Shown: one piece after another, positions 47,964-59,900 of the stretch
How positions within the stretch are numbered: position 1 is the stretch's first letter
How the letters are laid out: the number at the start of each line of letters is the position of its first letter
Assembly: GCF_028476545.1 (NCBI RefSeq)
Contig: NW_026731580.1
Span: 62,001 to 126,000, forward strand
DNA length: 64,000 bases
Origin: Physella acuta
Taxonomy: Eukaryota; Mollusca; Gastropoda; Physidae
Reading direction: 5' to 3'
Position numbers and translations under genes: made by a program
Notes under the pieces: generated by a model
Databases searched by the model: none
Seen by the model: the letters and a program-made list of their open reading frames with translations, nothing else
What the model was told of the DNA's origin: nothing

Positions 47964-50900
47964 CTAGAAAAAACACATAATATACACAGATGGATTTTTC
48001 ACAAAAACATCAAATTATCTCTTAAACACCAACAGCATCAAAATGGTGATTAATTGTTACATTTAACAGAGGAAATTTGTTCTGTCTGTTCTGTCAAATT
48101 AGCAGTGCTTGAACTTTAAATTGTGTAACTAACAAAATCATTGATAGGAATATTTTTTACTTTACACAACTGTTATTTCATAAAACTTCTTAAATATTAA
48201 ATAAATTTTAAAACAAATCAAATAAAAAATATATGTAGAATAGAAACAAAAGCCAATTATTATTAAACCATATAAATGAGGGAGGTTTGTCTCTATACCT
48301 AAATAGACTACACATTGACTACAGTTTGTGAATGTCATTACTTACCCATTGCCTTCTTGTAGATGTTCAAGGGTAAAACAGGTTTCCATATCTTGTGCAG
48401 GTGCTCCATCTGTAGCACCACCTGGCGCACTGATCTGCTGGCCTTCTCTTCATTTGCCTGCTCTTCCACGTTGGTGAAGCCTTGAACAGGGGAGAGAATC
48501 AGGTTAATGAAGGGGAGAGCATCAGGTTAATGTAGGGGAGAGAATCAGGTTAATGTAGGGGAGAGAAACAGGTTAATGTAGGGGAGAGAAACAGGTTAAT
48601 GTAGGGGAGAGCATCAGGTTAATGTAGGGGAGAGCATCAGGTTAATGTAGGGGAGAGAAACAGGTTAATGTAGGGGAGAGCATCAGGTTAATGGAGAGGA
48701 GACAAACAAGTTAACAGCATGAATAGAAAATAATTTTATCATTATACAATAGAATGTGTTAATGATAGTTATTGTAATACCCATCAACTGTTTAGCAAGC
48801 TAGAATAGTCGCCATGCACAGTAAAGGGGTTAAAATCAATGAGTGAAAAAAAAAAAAACTATGAAAACAAAATATTTTTAAAACAACTAAAATCTACCTT
48901 TTTGCTAATGGAATTGTTTTACTTATTTATAAATTTCTTGTTTACTAAACATCCGAAAAATAAAAAAAAATAAAAAGTTTAAAACCAAACAAACCATCAG
49001 CCCCATCCAGGCACTCCAACAACAATCCTGTCTGTCTGCTGACCTGTGCCACAAAAACCTCCACCCCACTCTTCCTCATCTGCTGGATGAGATCAACAAA
49101 TGTTGGGACTATGGTGTCTGGCAGCTTGGGAGCAAACTGGTGGCCCAGTGTCATCAGGTGGTGGGCTATGTACATACAGTTGTTGTGGTGGAGAGCTGCA
49201 ATACAAAACAACATGACGGTTAGTACACAATAATAGGTCTACACAATAATAAATAACACTGAAATAAACAATAACTTTTTAATATCCTACAATTTTTTAC
49301 AATAAAAAATAACATCACTCCAGGGTAGGATGGGCAGTGTATCTTAAACAGTTAAACACATAATCATTCTAAATGATTAGATTACCATGCTGACCATTAG
49401 ACAAGATAAGATAAACAAGCTGACTAGTAGAAAAGTTTACATGACCATTTGAAAAGTTAAGATAAAGTAAGTACATTTCTTCTTCAGACCTCGCAATCCA
49501 TTTGGCAGATGAAGTAGAGTGCATGGGTTTCTTGACCTTGGTATAAGAAGGGATGGTTTGGTCAGTAATATGCCTAGCCTCAACGTAAGTCGGGTACCCA
49601 TATCAGAGCTGGGTGGACTCAAGGACGTTTTACAGTCACAAGAGGGAACTGTGATCTGAACTCAAGACGTTTAACCACGTCATCCCTCAGAACGGTTTAA
49701 ATGACCATTAGCCACGTTGAGATGACCAAAAGACCACTAGAAAGTTAGTTTACCTGAAGCTTGAGGCACAGTGAGGAGACTCTGTCCATGGTGTGTTGGC
49801 ACCACAATAAGGAACATCTCAAACATGCTGCGGACAGCATAGAACATTTGAATAGCACATTCAGACGAGCTTTCTGTGGCTTCACTCAATGTTTCATAGG
49901 CCAGCCTCATCAGGGTTTCTATGCTTTGGCTGAGAGAATTACAATAAGTCAGTGATACATAGACAAACTGTGTCAGGGTTTGTATACTTTGGCATCAAAA
50001 TAATGAGCTTGGTGTTTAAATAAATAAAATGGCTCAAACAACATACGATAACATTAGCGAGTTGCGCAGCTTGCGCCGTGACCTTTGTTGCCATGGTAAT
50101 CATGGCTGTACCTTGAACCTAAATTCCATGTTTCCGGTTGCCCATTGGTAATTAAGGCCATGTCGCTTAAGGCGAAACCACAGCACACCTGATCTACGCA
50201 TGACACAGTGCGCATCTTTGTTTTAACCTCAAGAGGATTTAGATTCAAAACCTATTTTAATTTTTGGATCTCGTTTATTATCTTACAGAGGAGCAATGTG
50301 CTGAAATATAAGGTAAGAATCTATAAATAATAAGGTACTTAATATTTACATTGACATGCCCAAATGTTGACTAGACTAATAATTGGGTCTTCTAAAATTA
50401 ACCTATATTTTAAAATTACGATTTCAATGGTCCGCAAGCCTAGGAAGGCTCACCGCGATAGAGCCTTAATTTCGCGCCAAATTTCCTGTGATTCTTACAT
50501 TATTAAAATATCGCATTACTTGATTACTATTAATATACTATAGGCCTACTAATAATTAATAATTTAGTTTAAGTAGCCTACATTACATTTACTAAATTAT
50601 TACGGTTGATTAGGACAATTAGGTCTAGATCTAGATCTAGACTTCACATTAATTTAATTTTAAGATTTTTACACAAGTTGACTTAAATCTAGATTTCTAG
50701 ATCTAGACTCTAGAAAATTTAGACTCTAGTATAGACTAGTAGTAAATAGGCCTAGAATAGATCTAGATCTAGATATTATTAATAAGATAGATAGTCTAAT
50801 AGATTCTGGATTTAGAAAAACGAATCCAGATTACTAGCTCTATTGATCTATAGTAACTAGATCTAGTCTAGATCAGATTAGATTTAGATCTAGAATAGAT

Positions 50901-53900
50901 CTAGATCTAGTAAAAAATAATCTAGCTTTAGGCCTAGATCTAGTTTAATTCTAGATCTAATTTAATCTATAGGCTAATAGGGCCTACACTAATCTAGATT
51001 CTAGTAAGAAATAAAAGGTGCTAGTTAATTTTGATATAGTCTAGATCTAGATTCTAGATTTAGATCTAGAATCTAGATAAGTTAATTAATTATATAATTA
51101 TATAGGCCTAAGTGTTCATCTAATTCTGCATTAAGTATTAAGTAGGACTAGGCCTATATCAATTCATTAATTAGCCTATTTATTTTAATTCAGTACATTT
51201 AGTAGATGAACACAATCATTTAATCATTATGTTTGATTAGGTCATACAAGTACTAGATCTAGTCTAGATCTAGATTCTAGATCTTGTAAAAATAGTGAGA
51301 CATTGTTAAATGGTTAAGAATAGATTTAGACTAGTGCAGGTATAATTCTCCATCAAGTAGGCCTATATATTTAAATTAATGTAGGCCTATGTATATATCC
51401 ATAATTAGGCCTATTAAGGACAATTTTAGTACTTGATTATTTTATTAATATTAATTTAATTCTAGACTTGTGTGCCTAGAACTTGGGTCAGTTTGTTTTC
51501 TTTGTACATCTTATTTGCTTATAGGCAAGACCAACAAGGTGTAAGAAGGGTTGCTAATGTAATCAGAAACTTGATGGCTGAGATAAAGCGGCTGAGGAGA
51601 ACAGGGGCTTGTGACTGGGAATAGGTTGGTGGAACTTGTGTACAGCCCTTTCTATGTTCAACCCATGTCTCAGGTGGAAGTACATTCAGTAAGTATGGAG
51701 ACTGACTTTATTTCTAATGTTTATATTTATTTTATATAGTTTGCAATATGTTGTGCTAGATATATATTTTGTGAAATGGTCTGCTAAATTCTAATTCCAT
51801 TTGCCCTTCTCTTTTCAGGTACAGTTTTCATGGAGATCCAGCTTTATTCAAGGCTCATCTTAAAGAGAATGATGTGGCTGCTGGGACATAACTAAAATCT
51901 ACATTCAACTGCTTGCAGATCTCAAGAAGCCTGGGGTTCTCATGCAGCGCCGCAAGCACTCAGGCTGATTGGGAAGTTAATTTCTGGTCGTTTGATAAAG
52001 CTCATTTACAAGAACGCAATGTGGCGATCAAATGTACTCTGTTTCTTAAAGTCATGGAAGCGTTGTTGACTTCTACTGAGCCTTTCTTGGTGCGACAGCT
52101 GGAGAGGTATCTGATGGGAAATCTGATTGGTGGCCAGTAGACTCATAAGTGGGAGCAAGGTGATCAGGGTGTGTCGCAATACAGTGGAAGGACTATTAAA
52201 AGACTGCCAGCAACAAAACAAAAGTCAGCTCTTTACACCATAAGCTACTGGGCAGAGGATGAGGATAAAGCTGAGGATTTCAGTCATCGGGCAGAATCAC
52301 TGGTGGTTGACTTTATAGGAATCTTTTTTTTTCTTTCTGAATAATAGCTAAACAGAATTTCAGAGTACTTCTTTCATTTTTAGTATAAAAATGAACTTTA
52401 TTTTTTAAACATTAGTGTTTTTGTAAATTGTTACTGAAAAAATGATTGCTCTGAATTGTAAACTTATTTTGAAAACTAATACTAACAATGTTTATAATTA
52501 AGTTTAGTTTTCATAGTGTAAAAAAAATTACATTTTAAACTAATTTTTCAGGGTAATTGACATCAGCTAGATAATCCTAGAATCAGTAGTTAATGTGCTT
52601 CAAAAATGCTGGTCCAAACTAATTTATCACACAAGTACTAACGCTTTTTAAAATATATATTTTTTCCTCAGATGTGCTAATTGTATCTAAAGATTAATTA
52701 TAATTGATACTTTAGAAAATTGTTTTAACACTAAAGAGACTAAAGTGGTCCAAGAAATTTTTCGTCACCTATTTTTTTCCAGCATACATTCAATGAATGG
52801 TTAGATTTACTAGTAATTATACTTTAAACCAATATTTTAATGTTTATTCCTTGATAATTGATACTATTTTTCTTCTTAAGAGATCGTAATGAGACGAGGC
52901 TGATTTCTTGTACTGTAGATTTGTTTCTTCACACTAATTATGATTATGTAACTGTTTTACAGTACTGTGATGGTCGTAGATTATACAAGGGCTAAATTTA
53001 GGTTGTCACTATGTAGTTTATTTCTTTGCTCTGATAAACATATTTTTAAATTATTGCAAAAATTCTTTTTTTTTACTTTGCCATTCTCCTAAATGTTTCT
53101 ATTTTATTAGATAAAATTAAAATTCATGTGGTAATCTGATTACTGTATTTTAATACTGTGTTTCTCACATTCTAATAATTTACATTGCATAGTTTAGTAG
53201 TAATAAACACTGGTACACACTTTGACAGCTGTTTTATTTTATTTTGTTCTATAATTTTATTATGGCCTCCTGATATAGACACTGAATTTCAAGTAAGTGG
53301 GGGGGGGGGGGGAGGGGCTGAGAAAGTAACGTAAAGGCAACCAGTTGCTACTTCCATTTATCATGTAGTGTATGTAGGTCTACTCTACTTCATCTACCCA
53401 AGTAATATCGTTCATTACAATTAGATATAAAGAACTTGTGCAGTAATATGTGCTTATGCATTTCTATTATATAATAATAGTAGTAACAGTATTAAATAAT
53501 ATTAATAAATCGATTTACAATAACTAGATCTAGTTTATTTTAAACCTAGATCTACATTATTTTTTTTACACGGAGTAATAAGTCAATAATAATATATGAA
53601 TGGCATTAAATTACTCATTCAAATCACATCCAGTCCAGTATAGCTTAGACTTTAAGCTTGATTATAATTTTTTAGTTTTAAAAAAAAATGCGAATCCCGG
53701 ATGATGCAATAAAATTATAATTTTTTAATTTTTCGAAAAATGCGAATCCGTGATGATGCAATGAAAAAACCATCGGTGCCAACTTTTTTGCTTATGTAAC
53801 ATTGACTTGAATGACGAAGGTCTAAGCTGTTTTAGCCACGCCCACAAATTTTTAAAAGGCCATATCTTAGCTCCTAATTAAGCTAGAGACACAAAATTGG

Positions 53901-56900
53901 TATCAATGTGTAGGGGAAAAAATCCTGTTTTATTGTAGTATAATTTTACTTGAAATTAGTGGAGTTTGAAAAATACGAGCAACAGCCTAATAACATCATG
54001 TATTTGTTTACTTGAGGTGTGATAATTCATGTGACAGCCCATAACATAAAGCTACTTATATACAGAACAGCTGTCATTTCTTGTCTACAGCTGAGCTAAG
54101 GATGTTGATAGTTGCTAGGTGACAAAAACTAAAATTTCTGCATGGATGACCACTATCCAAAGAGTCAAAACCTCCAATGACTTCAATGGCTAGTGACTGA
54201 GCATAAAAGCATTTCACTTGTAATAAAAAAAATTATTTATTTGAAGAAAAAAATCTTACTCCATTATTTTACCAAAACTAAGCCTTTACAAATAAAAAAA
54301 AACAGAATTTGCCGTATGGATGCACCAACCTTATCTGACAACGAGGCATCCTAAACGTGTTATCACTGAGCCGGTGCTCCGCAGGTATTTCTATCTTCTT
54401 CGTCTTCTTGACTCCCCCTGGGACTAAGGGTGGCCATTCCCCCACAGGTTTATCGTCTGTCACCAGCACAGAGTCCAGGAGGTTGGACATCATCAGGTCC
54501 CTGGAGCTCTCCAGCACTGTCTGGCTCTTCTTGTTGGCAAACAGCATGTTGATGTTCTTGACATGGTCTATCAGGGTCTGGTTCTCTGGCTGGATCAAGC
54601 CCAGGCCCAGCAGCTGATCTGGTTCAGGAGGGGAAAAATAAATTGCTAATGTACACTGGTAAATAAGGGGTCGGCGTGGTCGAGTCGGTAAAGCTCATGG
54701 TTGCTAAACCAAAAAGTCTCGAGTTCGAACACTCGGGCAGATGAGGCTTGTTAGCTGGGGACAGCCACTCTTCTAGGAGAGACAACTCCAAAATTAAACA
54801 ACTGCTGCCTTGTAGTTTGTTCTTGGTTGGACAAAGGCTATGGAAGCAAATCCAAAAAGAAAAGCAGGCTGAAATCGGAGTCAATGGCCTCAATGGCGCA
54901 TAACCAGTTGACAACGTAACGCTTAATTGTGTTGGAGGCGTGGTCGAGTCGGCAAAAAGCTCATGGTTGATAAATTCGAACAAAGTCTCGAGTTCAAACA
55001 CACTGTCAGATAAATCTCGATCCCCTTCAACACTAATAATTAAGAACGAAGAAGAAGAAAGAAGAAGAAGACTGGTATATATAATTGATGCATTCTTGTC
55101 TGTACCACATACATGAAAACAATATTATATATTATGTCAGTAGGGCGTCTCAGAGTCAACCCAACCTTGATGAGTACCTGAATCATGTTAACCCATATTA
55201 TCCCAAGGTCTCAAATTTTTATAATTTTTTGATATGGTTTAGCTTTTGGGCACTGAATGAAGGAATGACTATGGATTTTTTTTTAAAATCAATACTTTTT
55301 TAAATATCGATTTTTTAAAAAACGTCCCATAAATGGGACGCTAGCAACGAACGGCCCCATGTACATTTATTGAAAAATAAAATCATTTTTCACGAAATAT
55401 GGCTAATCACGCGAAAATTTAGCTGTGTACTGATTTTGTATTGTTAGACCAATGATTTAATTGTTTAGGACAGCTAAAAAATACTGATAATGATCAATTG
55501 GGTTAGCCATACCATGGTCTAAAATTCAGAAATTATGTTCAAAAGTCTAGTTTTCTTTCAATCTAGCATCCATCAAAGTGAACAACACTTGGAAATAAGT
55601 AAAGCTGTGACTATTACATCTAATTATACACACATGATCACAAATATTGTTATTATTCATCAAAACTGTAATATAATTTAATATAAATAATTGATTTTTT
55701 TGGGGGGCGTACTTGAAATTTTCAGGGGTGGGGACTTAAATTTCAGGGGAAGGGTGGACATTGGTAAAAGTATGTTTTGTATATAAATTCCATTTTCTTC
55801 TGGGGGCAGAGCCCCCCCCCCCCCCCCTCTCCTCCGAAATAATGCCTGAAAGAAACTCTGCCCTTAGTGAAAAAAGAGTGCAAAAGATGTTCCGGTCCAG
55901 TCCCAGATGTCATCCAGCCATCTTCTCTTTTGTTACCCTCGCTATCCCCCCCCCCACAGGCGTACATTAGGACATCAGACATCTTATTTCTAGGGCACGG
56001 ATCCGTCTATGGGGGCTTGTATTGAGTGTTCATGGCTCTCATCCATGTATGCACCTCACTATGCGAACAGCTCCCAATCTAACACCAGGAATCTCCTTAA
56101 AAAGTTAACAAAGTAAAGCTGGTATCGGTAACCTTTGGAGGGGGATATTATTGGGGCATGACAACTGTACACAGCTAATTCACATTTCTGCTATATGTAG
56201 CTTAAGCCCTCTTATATGAAGAGAGTTAACAAACCCCCATTACTGAATCATTTCACCTAAATCGTGGCCATTTTTATTATTCTGGTTTGTTATAATTTTA
56301 ATATCACGCGCTAGTAAATTTACAGCAATACTAAATTAGTTTGTATTCAATGGTATTAAATACTTCAGTAAGTGTAATTCTGAAAACTTAAAAATAAAAT
56401 GTAATTTTTTCAATATTTGCAATTTTCTAATACAATAATATATAAGAAAATATAGCTCAAGGTCATAATTAAATATTTATAAATACTACTTAACACCCCA
56501 AAGTCAACAGTTAACAAAGTCAACAATTGTTTCACCATAAATAACCATTTAACATAAACATTTGCATCTTTGTTTCTCGCTAGTGTCCAATAAATGTGAC
56601 GTTTGTGTAACAATCTGCATAAATATAGGTCAAGGTCATAATTAAATATCTATACATACTACTTAACACCCCAAATTCAGCAGTTAACAAAGTCAACAAT
56701 TGTTTCACCATAAATAACCATTTAACATAAACATTTGCATCTTTGTTTCTCGCTAGTGTCCAATAAATGTGAAGTTTGTGTAACAATCTACATGGGGCCA
56801 TTCGTTGCTAGCGTCCCACTTATGGGACGCTTGTTGTACACTTGATATAAAGAAGTAGTAAAAAAAAATTGTTATTTTTAAATTTTTATCAGATAGAAAT

Positions 56901-59900
56901 ATGGTACTGCTACAAGTTTCAAATGTATTTTGCACTTAAAATGTTAATATTTTAGAAGATATGCATTATCCTGTGCGCATGTTTTCTTTTTTCCGCCATT
57001 TTGACAAGTCCTGCAAATCCGGCACTATAACATTTTTCTAAATTATTTTTTTTCACAAAACACACAAAAATTAAATAGTTTAGCCATTTTCAAATACAAT
57101 GAAACATAATTTGTGTTTTAACTAGTATTTAATAAATTTTAGCAATTTTTTTACCAAGCGTCCCATAAGTGGGACGCTAGCAGAATATGGGTTAAGGAAA
57201 ATACAGTGACTTGGGCTTAGAACTGACTGCACTATCCCTCCAAGTTCATATGCTGAGGTCTTAGAAACAGGCGAACTCTACTTCCCCTACTATATTGACA
57301 GCCAGCTTCGAAAGCAACATGAATACATCACTAGCATACATCACTAGAATACATCACTAATAATACAATACTATTATTAAAGCATGTGTTTTTTTTAAAT
57401 CAAATTCTAGAACCAGTCAATATTTGCCAGGTCTGTTTCCAGATATGGAACAACTAAACTATGACTAAATCATATATACCGTAATCCTATGTTTTTTCTA
57501 GTATTTTAAAACACAAACTTAAGGATGAAAAATAAAGTACCACCTCCTCTATAATCTTAATGAAATTTGACCTGCGTGGGTCATGTGGCAATACTTACCC
57601 TGCAATAGTTTTGTGGCTGATATAACCTCATTAAACCCATCAAGGTCCTTAGCACTGGTGGGGATAGCTTTAGCCAGTACTGTCGTCTGCAGCAGATCCA
57701 GTAGCCAGGTAGCCACTTCACTGCCCAGCATTGACATCAGAGTGACAGACTTCCCATCTGCCTGCGAGGCTTCAGGTTCCGTATCATCTAGACATTTCAC
57801 GTCAATATTTAAAAACAACGGGTTCAATTTCTCCAGGACTTCAAGCAAAGTCACAAAGACAGAAATGTACATTTTATTTTCAGGTTGTGATTTTGATTTG
57901 TTTTTTGCACTTTTCGAGTCTGACTTTTGCTCTAGGGGACAGACGACCAGTGTTTGGGTCAGCTCCGTTGTCCTAACATCGACAGTCAGGCTACCATATT
58001 CTAGAACCATAGGAACCAGGTACTGCTGGAACTTTTCTGCGAATGTTTTGAAACGTCTCTGAAGCAGCTTTGATGCGTTGAGTCCCTGAACCAGTTCTTG
58101 CAGTTCCGCAACTGGGGCAAAGGTCACCGACACCTCCTGCAGGGATGTCTGGCCATCTTCACGCTGTGACCCTGATTTTTCATTGGTTTGTATATTCCAC
58201 TTGACATGGTTCTTCCACAGATCTGATAGCAAGCACTCCAGCTTCCCTCTTTGAACCTGTCAAAATGAGGAATAAGGATTGGAATAAGAGATCATTATGT
58301 TGGAATGGTTACAATAACAATATAATAAAGATAAACTTTTGACACGAAATAATAAATATAATAAACAACAACAGATGAATTAGATAGGACCATTTTGGTA
58401 TGTTAAAACCTGTTAATTTAAAAAATGTACTAAGTACCAATGCAACATAGGTTTAGTAACAACCAAATGCTTCTTGTTCAGATTAGACCATGATCCCATT
58501 AGTATGTTAAAAACATTTTTGTTATAGTATTTTTAACTGATACCTAATGACATAAAGTGCAATTATTTATTTAAAGAACTGTATCAAGCAATGGGAAACT
58601 AGTCTTTGACAATGTGATGGGAATCAAGTCATTGACAATGTGATGGGAATCAAGTCATTGACAATGTGATAATGGGAATCAAGTCATTGACAATGTGATA
58701 ATGGGAATCAAGTCATTGACAATGTGATGGGAATCAAGTCATTGACAATGTGATAATGGGAATCAAGTCATTGACAATGTGATGGGAATCATGTCATTGA
58801 CAATGTGATGGGAATCAAGTCATTGACAATGTGATGGGAATCAAGTCATTGACAATGTGATGATGGGAATCAAGTCATTGACAATGTGATGATGGGAATC
58901 AAGTCATTGATAATGTGATGGGAATCAAGTCATTGACAATATGATGGGAATCAAGTCATTGACAATGTGATGGGAATCAAGTCATTGACAATGTGATGGG
59001 AATCAAGTCATTGACAATGTGATGGGAATCATGTCATTGACAATGTGATGGGAATCATGTCATTGACAATGTGATGGGAATCATGTCATTGATAATGTGA
59101 TGGGAATCAAGTCATTGATAATGTGATGGGAATCATGTCAAATGTAATAAGAATACAAGTCTTTGATAAAGTAAAGGAAATTAAGTCTTTGACAAAACAC
59201 AGGAAAAATACAACGCTTAAAGTCATTTTAAAAATGTAAATAAAATAATTCAGGCTAAAAGCTTACTGTAAGCTCAGTTTTCATGGCTTGCAAAATGTGG
59301 AGTTTCTCATGCTGGTCACATGGGGGTTGTTTAAATAACTCTTCAAGTTTGTTTAAGGACATGGCAGCTGAGCCATATTTACCTGATTCAATTGCTGCAT
59401 CGCATGCCTATAGAGAAATAAAAGTCAAACATCAAATACATTGAGTAATCAGACAAATCAACTTTTTCTACCAGAAGGTTGTAAGGGCTGATAAAGTAAA
59501 ATTTAGAAAATTAACCCAAATAAAGATACATCTTAAAATCACCATGCAATTCTCACCTGAAGGAGATCATATATTTCAGCTACGTAGTTCAGACCAACCA
59601 GGATAGATTTTGTCCCTGTTAATTCTTTATTTAGGTTCTGGAACTCTCCAGTGGACATTGAAAGCTGACCTTTAACCTAAAACCAGAGATGCCAATATGA
59701 AAAAAAAAATAAGAAGAGAATTTCACATGAGATTACTTTTACTATGTAAAATATGTATGTACTCCATGCTGGATTGTCTGACACACAACTGTGAAAGAAC
59801 TTTTTATCAAATAAAAGACATTAATTTTCAACAGTTGATCTACCTAAAACTATAAGCTACAAACCCACAGTCCCTACCTCGTTATTGATCTTTTTCTCTA

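Larger units (their letters stand above)
55192..57191. mobile_element. piggyBac-like non-autonomous transposon, 2.0 kb
   Basis: TTAA duplications at 55188-55191 and 57192-57195 flank inverted ends CCCATATT / AATATGGG, the piggyBac signature. Inside are three copies of a palindrome with stem CGTCCCA / TGGGACG (55323-55340, 56811-56830, 57158-57177). The first two belong to a longer inverted repeat ending GCTAGCAACGAA(C/T)GGCCCC. A roughly 175-185-bp tandem duplication occupies 56440-56800. No transposase was recognised. A G-tract-rich MITE lies inside at 55690-55860. Confidence 0.85.
55140..57320 (+). mobile_element. SINE family 1 split by a piggyBac-like MITE
   Basis: The left part (GTCTCAGAGTCAACCCAACC, TTGATGAGTACCTGAATCATG) ends at the TTAA of the insertion. 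The right part resumes after the second TTAA with GGAAAATACAGTGACTTGGG, TCATATGCTGAGGTCTTAGA and CGAACTCTACTTCCCC. Removing 55192-57195 restores the family phrase in which CACGTTAGGGAAAG is expected. Confidence 0.8.

Noticed and set aside
50054-50248. 64-codon minus-strand frame in ZW10 intron 6 as an extra ZW10 exon
   Set aside because: ZW10 exons 6 and 7 join in phase without it, and nothing in the family corresponds to it. The sequence is better read as a promoter-like patch.
57583-58062. 159-codon plus-strand frame
   Set aside because: It is the reverse complement of ZW10 exon 5, a shadow of the real coding strand.
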